A DNA stretch of 64,000 bases, from assembly GCA_026545765.1 (NCBI GenBank), contig CM048839.1:55288677-55352676 (forward strand), in the 5' to 3' direction. This DNA is from Plantago major (Eukaryota > Streptophyta > Magnoliopsida > Lamiales > Plantaginaceae). The notes beneath the pieces are model-generated. The model searched no databases, was not told the DNA's origin, and saw nothing but the letters and a program-made list of their open reading frames with translations. Positions 32,292 to 45,274 of this stretch are shown in pieces. The position numbers were made by a program, and so were the translations under genes. Within the stretch, counting starts at the first letter, position 1. Every line of letters starts with the position of its first letter.

Positions 32292-34426
32292 TTATTGGTA
32301 ACTCTTGCCAAGTTTATGATTTTTCCTCAGAAAATGTTTGACCCAGAAGTATTTTCCCCAGACCCAGGCATGGTCTACTTGCAGCTGAGATAGGTTGAAA
32401 TATTTGTATATTTCTTCCAGATAGTGTATATCATCTAGGTATTCATCCAATGTCATATAGAATGACTCATAGGTTGAAACTCCTAGTTTGTTCTTCTTGC
32501 TGTACCTACCATCCATTTTTCGTACCTTGTGTACATCATCGGGCTTTGGGTAAGGACAGGCAAAGGAGATGTCCATCTTTTTGGCATCGTTTCTCTTCTC
32601 TACTTCAAAGTTTAGCCAGGCATGAAGGTGCTCAGATTTTAGCAATTCTGGCTTGCCTTCTCTCCATTTCAGTATCTGGTTGAGGATGGGAGTTGGAAAC
32701 TTATCATTGACAAGTAAATGTTGTAGTTCCAGAATCCAATACCCTCTCTTGTTCAGAATGAACCTATATGAAGACTCTTCATTACTCGTCTTCACATATT
32801 CAATGTGGGCATCAGTTGGCTTTTCTTGAACAATTTCTCTGTTTGTTACGCAAACTGGAATCCTTCTTGCTTTTCATTGGGTGGCCTTATCAGAGATCCT
32901 CTAACCCTTTCTTCCGCCTTGAAATTTGTCTGGTGGAAGTTCCTTGTATTGACTTGGTATTTCGGAAGGAGTTCATTCGCCAAAGGCATTCTTTGCCAGA
33001 GGAGGTTGTGAGGTGCTTGCTTGCCTTCTTCTCTTGTGAAGTGGATGTTCATCATGACGATTCATCCTCATCATCATCATTGAAGTTCAACAATGGAGGC
33101 TTGCGACTTTCTTGGTCTCTCACTTCTCCTTCTTCTTGGTCTTCTCCTTTTTGAGATTATTCAGTTGTTCCCTTCGAGATCCTAAGGGACTTGGTTCCCT
33201 AGTGACCATACTTCTCACCTTAATTTGGTTGATCGAACAACTTCTTCAACAGGGCATCTCCGTGTCCTTGATGACTAGTTGACTTGAGGAGGTAGGCATA
33301 GATTGTTTCTCTTTCTTCCTCGCCTTTCGAGGCATCTCTTCTTCTTCCCCTTAGTCATGAATGACCGACTCATAATGGCATAAGCTTGGAGAGTGAGTCA
33401 AAGTTTTTCCGAGATTATTGTGCACCGACCAATTCTTGGATTTCTTTCTTCACTCGTGGTTCGCTTAACAGTTCTGCTCCTTTTCATTGAGCTCTTCAAG
33501 TGGCCTAAGAATGGCGTTGGCTTGCGTAAGCATGGTGGCTTCATTGAGTCTTGCATTAGCATTGTTACAATCCTCATCCGACCAACCCTAGGTCTTTACG
33601 AGAGAGCTATCTTTGGTTGCTCTGTTGAAATGTAGCATGACAATGACTTCATCTCTTCGGGACGGATTTTAGCACTTCGTGTCTTGAGCAATTAGTGTCT
33701 TTACGAGTTCCAAAAGATACTATTTACGCACGGTGCTCTTCACTTCTTGAACTACTTGGTGCGAGAATATATGAGGAGCAAGTAGAGCTCTCTTGTGTTG
33801 AGTGACAAGTCTCTCATCTTCTGCGTCGATAATCAAGTTTTGGTTGTTTCAAAGATCACTCTTATTATCTTTTCTTGAATAGTTTGCAGATTGACAACCT
33901 TTTACGCCTTCCATTAAGTGTCTTTGCCTTACGAGAAGATGTAGAAGGTCTTTCGATGCGATCAAGATCATCTTCTTCATCATCATTGTCATCCATGGCA
34001 TCTATTTCAGCAGCTATGACAACAATGGCATCTTTTAGATTTCTTTGCTCATCTAGAAGCGCCAATTCCTGGGTGTTAGCTTCTTTGAGCTTTTGAATTT
34101 TGGCTTCCTTTTCATCAACAAGAGCTTGACACTCTAAGTTGATTCTCTTTTCTTCTTCCAACACCTTTCTGAGTTGTTCAATCCTGAACTCAGCGGCAGA
34201 TATCTCTTCAAGTATATCGTTCTGTTCTGCCTGTTGGGTTTTCTGATGAGACTTTGAAGGTGATGATGATGGGGCTTTCTGAGCATTGGAAGGAGTGGCC
34301 TTTTCTGCACTTCCTTTGCTAACTTTCTGAATCCCGCTGTTTCCAGGTTGGGGATCATTATTCTGATCATCATCATCATCATCCTTCTTGTTTTCTTGAC
34401 TTCGATGCTCAGAAGGGGGTACTTGA
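32292..34426 (-). mobile_element. Outer Sirevirus, env-like third region, distal part (fossil)
   Basis: Sequence between the left LTR and the inner insertion. It holds decayed frames: an acidic, coiled-coil-like stretch at about 33865-34160 and a stretch at 32292-32795. Sireviruses carry a third frame after pol, often called env-like; the proximal part of the same region is at 45.3-48.2 kb. Broken. 31781-32291 is untranslated spacer. Confidence 0.6.
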
Positions 34427-35257
34427 TGTAAGAACTTAAGATCCCGGATTGGTACTTTGGAATAAGATCAATAGACAATGTTGTTCAACATTGTCTACAG
34501 TAAACAGATAGCAGTGGATGAATAATGTAACTTCTATTACCAAGCCAATATATAGAAATATATTGGCAGGGCCTTAGGCAAAATATCTACTGGCAGGAAA
34601 AGTAGATCTAATCAACTAGGTTTAATACAATCACAAACGATTGATTAAACAACCAAAACTAGCCCTAGAAGAACCAACAGTAAAAGCTATTCTAGGTCGA
34701 TGTTTGAAAGAGTTATTCCAACAATGAATACTCTTAGACAAACTCTAAAGCTAGCAGAAAACAAGAAGCCTAAACTCTTTTACTAAAAACTCGATTGATC
34801 ATCAAGAAAGGCTCAAAACATTGCTTTGCTGAATCCTTGCATATATATACTTGAGATGTCGACCTCTTCCATCTATGTCGAAAGGCAATAGGATCTTGGC
34901 AAAGGCAATTTTTTCTTTTACTTGTTTTCTTCAAAAAGCGCATAGAAGGAAATTCCCATATTTCAATTCTTCATAAAATATATTCCTTCTTGCTTTCACC
35001 ACAGGCTGTTCTTTTTCCTTAAATCAAATCTTGTTTGTTTTGTCACTACTTCCATCAAGTATCACATCGATGTGCTTTGTCTTCGATGTCTGCGACAATG
35101 CTATATCTTCAATGTTATGCCAACATTGAATTCTATCCTGTCACAATGTTATACAACATTGATAATCCTGCAGCTTCACAAACAACAACAAACATAAACT
35201 TGGAACTGATTATTGAAAGACAAGATTATCAAAATATAAGTGCATGCTGCACTTTCA
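34427..35257 (-). repeat. Inner Sirevirus, left LTR (3' LTR)
   Basis: An 831-bp direct repeat of 44429-45274, nearly identical apart from a 15-bp length difference near the start and scattered substitutions. Confidence 0.95.
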
Positions 35258-35258
35258 A

Positions 35259-35482
35259 TCTCCCCCTTAATCTTAGTCTTTCATCACAAAACAAAACAAG
35301 AGATCAGATCATAGAAACAGTACTAAGAACTACTACAAGAGATCAGATCTCCCCCTTAACCAGACAGCTTAAGAAATATTCAAGAGAATTTAAAATATTA
35401 CAGACCACACAAATTATAAATTGTTCAACACAAACTCAAACTCAAGAAGAATGAACTCAAGTTATCTATTCTCCCCCTTTTT
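35259..35482 (-). promoter_or_regulatory. Iterated polypurine tracts of the inner Sirevirus
   Basis: TCTCCCCCTTAA or a close variant occurs at 35259-35270, 35348-35359 and 35470-35482 (purine-rich on the element strand). The first abuts the LTR and is the expected plus-strand primer site. Repeated polypurine tracts next to the 3' LTR are a known Sirevirus trait. Confidence 0.75.
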
Positions 35483-35842
35483 GTGAGGAAAGAAAAGAAA
35501 CTAGAGTATTTCTGAACTTCAGATTGGGTGGGGATCTTGCCTTATCTCTTTTAAAGTGTATACATTGGACTAAAACATCTCCTAGTGAAAGTACTAAACA
35601 AAGGATAGGGTTTAGTATAAAAAAAAATGAAAGCTTACTTAATGGGCTTATAAAGGAAACACTTTTTGTTTCCTTGTCTTGCAAAGTAGGTGTACTCTTT
35701 TTTGGGTACGTACTTAGGAGTGAACGTTGTTAGAACAGATTTTGTTTGGTAGAATATTGGATCCCTTTTCTTTCTAACTTTCTAGATAATAAAAATTTCT
35801 ATTACCTGAACTTGATTTACTTGATTGAAGATAAGAAGTCTT

Positions 35843-38054
35843 TTATATATTATAAAGAGTACTCAATATAATTAATATATTAGTAGAGCTTTTAGAGATC
35901 TGCTCATCAAGCCCTTTGATTTGCTCCAGAATCAGCTTGTCCTGTTCAGTTAAAATACCTGCAGACAGAGTTTCAATGTTAGGAGTCAATGTTGTCCCAA
36001 CATATAAGTCAACATTGGAATGTTGAGCTGCAACTACAGAGCTTTCTGGTGCATCAGCTTTGCCAGTAGAAAGAGGCATATTCTCCTCCACATCCATGTT
36101 CATAGAAACATCAGGATCTACCCAAGGAAGATCACAGATCCTGTCATGTGTTTCCAGTAGTTGTTTGGTGACTGTGATGGACTTAAAGTTGGAATGATAG
36201 ACATCATTGACTTTAACCTCAATACCCTGCATCTGAAGAACAGCAAATATAGTAGATGGAAGAATCAAATGGCCTCTGATCCCTCTATTCTTAGAATTTT
36301 CTAGATGCTTGAGAATCCTTTCTCCCAGATTGACATTGTAACCCATTTTAATCCTGTAAAGCAACATGGCTGCCTCTTGGCTGAGCTTGTTGTTATTGGA
36401 AGATGGCAACCCGGTTATGCAGATCTGGCGCAAGAAACGGATACTAGAGAACAACAATATTTCAGATCTAGAGTTCCAGTAGGCCAAGATTTTAGTTTTC
36501 CTGCAGTTAGCTCTCTTGCAATCTCATCCATAGTTACCTCCACAGGAGTCTCAATCTCATCCCTATTTCTATGCAGCACAGTATTGATATCCTTAGAAGT
36601 CAAGAAGAATACATCACCTCTCAAGTACACACAGTGATGCTTACCATGCCCTTCACTACCAAAATTCTCAGATAAATGGGCATAGAATTCTCTTATGATT
36701 TCAGGAACAAATGCAGCATATTGAGTAACAGCATAATAGAGATTCCTTTTCTTCAGATAGGCAACCAAGTTATACTCTTCAAATGAGTCCTCTTTAATTA
36801 TCTTCTCAACATCTATAGCATTGTTTTTGATTTTCTCATATTTTTCTAGATTCTTGTTATCATAGAACAAATGAGAAACTGCATCTTCATCCCAATCAGA
36901 ACCATCTGTAAACACAGGTTCAGAGGATAGATCATTATTTACCTCAGGGTCTTCAATCTGGTCTTCTCCAAGAATGACATCCTCATCATCAAGTGATTCT
37001 TCTTCAGATTCTTCCTCTGTCTCAGCTTCATAATCTTCAGAGTCATCTGAGCTTTCATCTGAGTTTCTCAGATCTTCTTCTTCAACCATTGACTCATCCT
37101 TAGAGTCATCTTCAGTTTCTGGCTCATAATCTTCCATATCATTAGAGCTTTCATCATTGTTATCATCATGAGCAGCTGTTGTTGCAACAACATCCTCATC
37201 TATATTCATTGGATCACTTTCAGTTTTCTCTGAGTCATCTGACTGCCAATCTTCCACTTCAACTAGTTCAATGGTAGGCTTATCTGCGGGTTTCTCAACA
37301 TTTTCAGAATGCATGCTAGTCTGATTCTCATCATTCAGGCCATCAGTAGCCGTTTCCCCTGTTTTGTCAGGTTGTTGTACATCATCTTCTTCAACAGGAT
37401 TTTGGGGTTTTTCATCGATGCATGTTGAATTTCGGGATGTCCAACATCTTCCCCAGCATCCTCCATGGGAGCATCTTTCTCTATCCCCATTGGGCTTTCA
37501 TCATCATCCCTCAGATCTTGTGGCAAGTCGACTGGCATGCTCCCCAATTTAACAAGGGTTTCTGCAGCAAATTCAGAGGGGTTTGATGGTGATGACTCAG
37601 TCTGGGTTTTTGGAGATGGTGGTTTTGGCACAGGAGACGAGGGTTTTTCAGTACTATCTTCCGAATCCTCACAATTATAGACTGGAATCTCAAAATCCGC
37701 CGGTTCAGCACGAATGGGAAGAGGATAAGCTTGCTCCCCCTCAGGTGTTTGCAATGAAAATCCGGGCAAGACGGGTTTTGTCGGGGACGACATTGTTTGG
37801 ATTGTGAAGCTAGAGTTGAGGGAGAAAGGGCGGGAGAGTAGTTTGGTTGAGAGAGACAAGAGAGTGAAGAGAAGGGAAGGTGAAGAGTTTAGGAAGTAAG
37901 AAGTAAAAACAGGGAAAAATATTTTTTTTTTTTTTTTTTTTGTAAGAGAGTGGTTTGGAAGGATGGCAGTTTTTTGTGAGTGGTGGTGAAGTGGGTTAAT
38001 GAGAGAGGTAGTGGTAATATGGTTGGAGGAATGTTTTTGGTTGGTTTGCTCCAA
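35843..38054 (-). mobile_element. Inner Sirevirus, env-like third region (fossil)
   Basis: Frames downstream of pol. A proline/serine-rich part (about 37335-38054) is followed by a long acidic Asp/Glu/Ser-rich part (about 36900-37314) and then by a conserved region of the kind annotated as putative plant transposon protein (about 35843-36800). This is the Sirevirus env-like frame by position; nothing shows that it was ever an envelope protein. Broken into a few pieces. 38055-39170 between pol and this region is untranslated spacer. Confidence 0.7.
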
Positions 38055-39169
38055 GGATCATAATCATATATATCAAAATAAAAACCAAGATCTGTACACA
38101 GCTGTTAATATGAGATTAAGGAAAGCAAATGACCACCGTATCAATTAGGTCAAGAATGAAGAAGGTTCTCAAAACTCAACCTAGGGAGGTACATTTTTGT
38201 TTTAGGAAGCAAATCAAGGTCAGATAAGAGTAAGATATTATATTTTACACTTTACATTTTACCAGATACCCAAGACACTAAATTACTCCCCCTCAAACCC
38301 AACCCAAAACACAGAAAGAGCACACAAAAACACAGCAAGAATGTACTGCCAGCACAGGCAATGTTGACCTGGATGTTGGCTCAACATTGATGACAACATA
38401 GGAATATCAGACCACTCTTAATGTAAGTCAGCCAGGAAACCAAGTCTCAAGATGTGCAGATTCGATTGACACCATCGATCTTTGCAGTAAAAGCGAAAAA
38501 GGAAGGAATACCAAAGAAACACTTTCAACATTGCCTCAAGAAGTAAATTGAACAATTAGCATAAGTTTGAGTGGGGGTGACCATGAGACCACATTTGACC
38601 ACATTGGGTAATTTGGTACTCAGAAAGTGAACCAGCAGCTTTACGAGAATTGGCACTTTTGTGCGTGTCGGTTTCCAGTACAGGCCATCAACCCTCACGA
38701 CACATGACACATTGGCCACGTCGATATCTGGATAGTATTTGAAACACATGACCACGATCCTCGACGGAAACACTTGAGCCCTTTTATCATAATTCATTAG
38801 ATTTATTAAGCATAAAGGACGGGAGGCAACATCAAGAGTGAGTCAAGGTGCAGTAAAAATAGCCAAAAGGCGAAAAGTGGGTTTTACATAAAGCAAACAC
38901 AGGAGACTCGATCCCTTTCAACCTTGGTTTCAAATAGCCTTTCAAACCCTAAGCATCACCAATGTAAGCTACAAATAGGAGCGACCATTGACCGACCGAA
39001 GCACAAAAAACACATAGGCACACAAGAATAAGAAAGAGAAAAGACTAAAAGAATAACAGAAAGACGACACTAGGTAAACATAGTAGACAATGTTGACCAG
39101 GATGTTATGTCAACATTGCTTGCAGCAAATCCTATCAATTAGTGCAAAGGCCAAGAGACCTTCTCAAAC

Positions 39170-42100
39170 CAAGAATCTCTCTTTATCAAGGGCTTTGTGA
39201 AAATGTCACTAACGATTTGTGGTATCAATGTGTTGTATGTCAATTATTTGTTTGGAGACTAGGTCTCTAAGAAAATGATGTCGAATGTCTATATGCTTGG
39301 TGCGTGAGTGTTGAACAGGGTTCTTGGATATGTGAATGGCACTAAGGTTATCACAAAACAGCAAAAGAGTGTCACTTTGAAACCCATATTCATGCAGCAT
39401 ATTGTTCAGCCAAATTAATTGAGACACACAACTCCCAGCCGCTACATATTCAGATTCAGCAATAGAGAGAGACACGCAATTTTGTTTCTTACTATACCAT
39501 GACACAAGATTTGGTCCAAGATAAAAACAACCTCCACTAGTTGATTTTCGATCATCTAAGTCACCAGCCCAATCAGAATCACTAAATCCCAACAGATTAG
39601 TGTTTGAATCACATGCATACCATAATCCAAGATTAACAGTTCCTGATATATATATATATATATATCTAATGATTCTTTTGACAGCAGTTAAGTGAGATAT
39701 TTTGGGCTTGGATTGATACCTGGCACACACACAAACAGAGAACATGATGTCCGGTCTGGTGGCTGAAAGATATAAGAGACTTCCAATCATTGATCTGCAA
39801 TGTTGGTCAACATAAATCGCCCCAACATCGGTTTTGCTGAGTTTCAGAGATGTAGCCATGGGAGTGCTGCAAGGTTTGGCATTTTCCAGACCAAATTTTT
39901 TGATAAGATTCTTGGCATATTTCTCTTGAGAGATAAAGAGGCCTTCCTGTTTCTGCTGTATCTGGAGCCCCAAGAAGAAACTGAGTTCACCAATCATACT
40001 CATCTCAAAAGTTCCTGTCATGGCTTGAACAAACTTATCTAGCAAGGAGAGGTTAGTAGCACCAAAGACAATATCATCAACATAGATTTGAGCAATGCAG
40101 ATGTCTTTTCCTTTCCTGAGGATAAACAGAGTTTGATCTCCCTCACCTCTTTTAAATCCTAACCCAACTAGGAATTCTGTCAACCTAGCATACCAAGCGC
40201 GTGGGGCTTGTTTCAAACCATACAAGGCTTTTCTTAGTTTAAAAACATGGTCAGGATAAAAAGGATCTTCAAACCCTCTAGGTTGTTCAACATACACTTC
40301 TTTGTCAATGTAGCCATTCAAGAAAGCTCCTTTAACATCCATTTGTTTGAGTTTTATGTTAAGACAACATGCTAAGGCTAGGAGCAATCGAATGGACTCT
40401 AATCTAGCAACTGGAGCGAAGGTCTCATCAAAATCAATGCCTTCCACTTGGGTGTAACCTTGAGCAACCAATCTGGCTTTGTTTTTTACAACTATCCCCT
40501 TTTCATCACTCTTGTTTTTGAAAATCCACTTGGTGCCTATGACATTTATATTATGGGGGCGGGGAACAAGAGTCCAGACTTCATTTGTTTGAAACTGACG
40601 AAGTTCATCTTGCATTGCTTCTATCCAAAAATCATCAGCAAGAGCTTCTTTCACATTTTTAGGTTCAATTAACGAAACAAAGCACGAGGAACTTACAGAG
40701 TGACATATTTCAGCAAGTCTGAGTGTCTCCTTGTAATTTTTGCGCGTGTTTCCCCTCAATGTTCTTCCTCCTAGATTTCCAATTACTTGGGAACTGGGAT
40801 GATCTTTGCGAATTCTAGGAGGAGGATCCTTTCTTGAGTCAGGAGACATAGGTGCAGCATTGTTGCTGGATGGATTGTCAGATTCAGCCTCAGTTTCATT
40901 ATGAGGATCAGCTTGTTCTTCATCATGAGTGTAAATCTGGGATGTTGAGTTTGATGTTGAGTCATCATTGCACTGAGGGGATGTTGGCACAACATTGCCC
41001 ACAACATGGGTTCTTTCATTTTGATCTGCAGCAGGAGTCACAGTTTATGATACGTTCTCATGAGTAGAAGAGTCAGAGGTTGATTCAATAACCTGTTCAG
41101 CACCTGCAGAGATCTTCTTCTGGGCATAGGGCTCAGAGTCATTAAAGGAAACATTCACAGATTCTTGTATAGTTTGCAATCTAGGATTGTATATTCTATA
41201 AGCTTGACTATTTTGAGAGTATCCTACAAAGATTCCTTTATCACTTTTAGCATCAAACTTCCCTAGATGTTCTCTATCATTGAGTATGTAACACACACAT
41301 CCAAATACATGAAAGTACTTGAGATTGGGCTTTCTACCTTTCAACATCTCATATGGAGTGGTTAGAGACCCTGGACGAAGATAGACACGATTGATTATGT
41401 GACAAGCAGTGTTCACAGCTTCAGCCCACAACCTTTTTGATAGGTTCATTGAGCTCAACATCACTCTAGCCATTTCTTGAAGAGTCCTGTTTTTCCTTTC
41501 AGCAACACCATTTTGTTGTGGTGTCTTAGGAGCTGAGTATTCATGCATGATTCCTTTCTTTTCACATTACTTATCAAAGAATTGATTTTCGAATTCTTTA
41601 CCATGGTCAGATCGAATTCTTTGAACAAGAGTAGAGTACTGATTACAGCATTTTGTATGCCAGTTTTTGAAGGATTCAAAAGTTTCTGATTTCTCTTTCA
41701 AGAAGTTGACCCAAGTGTATCTAGAGAAATCATCAACTATAACATAGATATACCAGGCTCCTCCTAAACTTTTAGCTTCTATAGGGCCCATGAGGTCCAT
41801 ATGCAGGAGTTCAAAGCAGTTAAAAGTACCTCTTTGTTGTCCTTCAATCAGAAGTGGCTGATGTGTCACCTTGGTTTGTTTTCCCATAAGACAGTCGCCA
41901 CACACATGTTTCCCTACATTGGTAAGCTTTGGCACTTCTGTCACCACATTATTTTTGATGATCTTTTCCAGATTTCTGTAGTTGACATGTCCCAATTTCT
42001 TATGCCACAGTGTTGCATCATCATGTTGAGCAACATTGCATTTGAGAGGAATGTCCATCACATAGCAGTTGTCCTGTGATCTCACACCTGTCATTACGGT

Positions 42101-42400
42101 TAATTTGTCCACACAAGTATAAACTTTGCAAGAACGTTTATCAAACTTGACTTTCAGATCATCATCACACAGGTGGCTTATACTAACAAGATTAGCAGTT
42201 AACCCTTCAACAAGAAGAACATTCTAGAGTTTCGGATATCCTTTAAGGCACAGTGTTCCCTTTCCAAGTATTTTGCTTTGGTATCCTCCTCCATATGTTA
42301 CCGTACCTGTCCTTTGAGCTACAAAGTTTGACAGATTTGACGGGTTACCGGTCATGTGCCTAGAACAACCACTGTCGAAGCTACCCAAACATGTTTTGAA
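39170..42400 (-). mobile_element. Inner Sirevirus, pol region (fossil)
   Basis: Order on the minus strand: protease-like start, GAG-pre-integrase zinc region (LWHKKLGHVNYRNL), integrase core, integrase C-terminal region (FGCVCYILN), Copia reverse transcriptase (WTLVPRP...GTKWIFKNK, QMDVKGAFLNG, IYVDDIVFGA) and RNase H (ADWAGDLDDRKST-like, CDNLSAIHISKNPVQHSRTKHI). Ty1/Copia order. Broken in a few places. Confidence 0.95.
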
Positions 42401-42492
42401 ACACCCTTGTGTTTTCTTATCTGTCCTGGAGATTTGTCTTGTTTAGGAGAGCTAGGAAAGCACTTTAGAGTCTTAAGATTACATCTTTCAGT

Positions 42493-44397
42493 CTATGTTG
42501 AAGTGGATGTTATCACAACATTGCGACTAGCATCACTGTTTTGTCTGTTGAAAACTGGATGGGAGGGAATTGTGGAGAGATTACTGAGATTGGAGGTCTC
42601 AACATGTTCACTCTTTAAGTCCTTTTGGTACTTGAAGCAGTAAGGCTTTTTGTGACCTGATTTAAGACAGTAAGTGCACACAAACAAAGCTTTTTCTTTG
42701 ACAAATGTAGGACCTTTTATGAGCTCAGAAAGAGGTTTGACAACTTTTGAGGTATTAGTGTCAACAATGTCGTTCATGTTGCTCCCAAGTTCATCACAAC
42801 TACTTGTATACCCTAAACCAGTGGTCCTATCATTGTTCACATCAAGCATCTCATTAAGTCTAGAAGTAGAAGAGTTCCATTTTGCAATTACCTTCTTTTC
42901 ATTATCTAGCTCAGAGATTACTTTGAACAGCTCAGAGTCCTTTTTTGTTAATTCAGCTTCTAGTTTGACAATGGTGTCTTTCAGATTGTGGTTCTCCTTC
43001 TCAGTTTTCTTGAGGAGTTTTCTGAGAGTCTTCCATTCACTGAAGAGTTTCTCATACATCTGTTGCAGTTCCTTCACCATTTGATCTGCATTAACTTCCT
43101 CTTCTGACGGACTATCCATATCAAAATCTACAGATCCATGTAGACATAAAACATTAGATATTCCTGACTTTTCAGGTTTGGTTAGTGCCAAAATTTCACA
43201 GTTCTCAGAGTCATCATAGTCAAAGAAGATTTCTATTCCTGATGTTGTTTTGACAATGTTGTCCCAACATTGGTCATCAACATGGTAAGTGGATGAGCGG
43301 AGAGCTCTGGCATTGGTAGTTGAATCATCTTCTTTTTCTTCATCTTCCTGTTCTTCATCTGAGTCATCACTGAGACAAGCAAGAAGATTCTTTTTCTCTT
43401 TTCTGAGATTGTTAGCACATTCATTTTGATAATGACCCCACCCTTGGCATTCAAAACATCTAATCTTACTAAGAGGAGTGCGATCGAAATCAGATTCAGA
43501 GCTAGTTTTGGAAGCAGAACCAGTTTTGAAAGTATTGTTTTTCTTTTTGAAAGTTTTAGTTGCACTTGAGGATCCTTGACCAGAGTTTTTCCTGAATCTA
43601 AGTTTGTTGAACTTCCTTACAAGATTGTTGAAAGCTTCCTCAGTCATATTGTCAGACTCATCACTACTACTCTCAGGCTTTGAAGATTTTGCTTTAGAAA
43701 CAGAGTGAAGGGAAATACTATGAGTTTTCATACCTTGTCTCTCATTTTCATTTAGTTCAAAGTTTTTCAAATTGTTCAACAGGGTATGAAAGTCCATAGT
43801 TGCCAAGTTATGAGTGTCTTCCAAAATAGTGACTTTGGTATTAAATCTTGAGGAAAGAGATCGAACAGCTTTGGAAACAAGTTGCCTATTAGAAATAGCT
43901 TCTCCCAGTCTTTGGACTTCATTTGAGAGAGTCAAAAGTTTTTCAAAATAGGAGTCAATGGTTTCTTCCTCCGCCATTCTTAGATTTTCAAATTGAGACC
44001 AAATCATTCTAAGTTTAGTTTGTTTGACACTAGCATCCCCTTCACAATGACTCTGAAGTAATTCCCAAGCTTGTTTTGCAGTAGTACAGTTTTGAATGAT
44101 TTTAAACATATGAGAATCTACATGACCAGAGATAGCATTTAAAGCTTTTTCATTATAAGAGCTAAGGAGTATGTCACCTGCAGAGAAGCGTTCTTCCGGT
44201 ATGGGGACAATGTCACCATCAGCATCAGGTCCTTCAGTTGGCCAGGTGTATCCTTCCAGAATGGATCTCCAAGCACGGCCATCAAGGGACTTGATGTAAG
44301 TCCTCATCCGGATTTGCCAGTAATGGTAGTTGGACCCATCAAGCACAGGAGGTCTATTGTAGTTTGCATCCATTGTAGTAGTACCAAATCCAGACAC
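42493..44397 (-). mobile_element. Inner Sirevirus, gag region (fossil)
   Basis: One long open stretch, 634 codons. It has the Copia UBN2-type gag domain (PPVLDGSNYHYWQIRMRTYI near the start, IDSYFEKLLTLSNEVQRLG), a CCHC zinc knuckle (CFECQGWGHYQNEC), and a second CxYCxxxGHxxxxC-like knuckle near the end after a coiled coil. It looks whole as a gag frame, though the element is broken elsewhere. Confidence 0.95.
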
Positions 44398-44428
44398 CAG
44401 CAGTTAGGTGGCTGGCTCTGATGCCACT

Positions 44429-45274
44429 TGTAAGAACTTAAGATCCCGGATTGGTACTTTGGAATAAGATCAATAGACAATGTTGCCAACAATATTGTTC
44501 AACATTGTCTACAGTAAACAGATAGCAGCGGATGAATAATGTAACTTCTATTACCAAGCCAATATATAGAAATATATTGGCAGCGCCTTAGGCAAAATAT
44601 CTACTGACAGGAAAAGTAGATCTAATCAACTAGGTTTAATACAATCACAAACGATTGATTAAACAACCAAAACTAGCGCTAGAAGAACCAACAGTAAAAG
44701 CTATTCTAGGTCGATATTTGAAAGAGTTATTCAAACAATGAATACTCTTAGACAAACTCTAAAGCTAGCAGAAAACAAGAAGCCTAAACTCTTTTACTAA
44801 AAACTTGATTGATCATCAAGAAAGGCTCAAAACATTGCTTTGCTGAATCCTTGCATATATATACTTGGGATGTCGACCTCTTCCATCTATGTCGAAAGGC
44901 AATAGGATCTTGGCAAAGGCAATTTTTCCTTTTACTTGTTTTCTTCAAAAAGCGCATAGAAGGAAATTCCCATATTTCAATTCTTCATAAAATATATTCC
45001 TTCTTGCTTTCACCACAGGCTGTTCTTTTTCCTTAAATCAAATCTTGTTTGTTTTGTCACTACTTCCAGTCCAAGTATCCTGTCCAATGTGCTTTGTCTT
45101 CGATGTCTGCGACAATGCTATATCTTCAATGTTATGCCAACATTGAATTCTATCCTGTCACAATGTTATACAACATTGATAATCCTGCAGCTTCACAAAC
45201 AACAACAAACATAAACTTGGAACTGATTATTGAAAGACAAGATTATCAAAATATAAGTGCATGCTGTACTTTCA
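44429..45274 (-). repeat. Inner Sirevirus, right LTR (5' LTR)
   Basis: An 846-bp copy of 34427-35257. A Met-initiator-type primer-binding site lies immediately inside it. Confidence 0.95.

Larger units (their letters stand above)
34427..45274 (-). mobile_element. Inner Copia element, Sirevirus type (fossil, younger)
   Basis: A 10.85 kb element starts TGTAAGAACTTAAG and ends CTTTCA, with the 5-bp target duplication CTTGA at 34422-34426 and 45275-45279. Minus orientation: the primer-binding site TGGCATCAGAGCC lies next to the right LTR (about 44411-44427) and polypurine tracts follow the left LTR. gag, pol and an env-like third region occur in the standard Sirevirus order. It landed in the third region of the outer element. 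The LTRs differ at about a dozen bases plus a few small indels, so it is young compared with its host. Broken, with roughly five or six interruptions. Confidence 0.95.

Noticed and set aside
32450-33635. Plus-strand open frames at 32450-32683, 32768-33154 and 33393-33635
   Set aside because: They lie opposite the decayed third region of the outer Sirevirus and have no recognisable domain; they are shadows.
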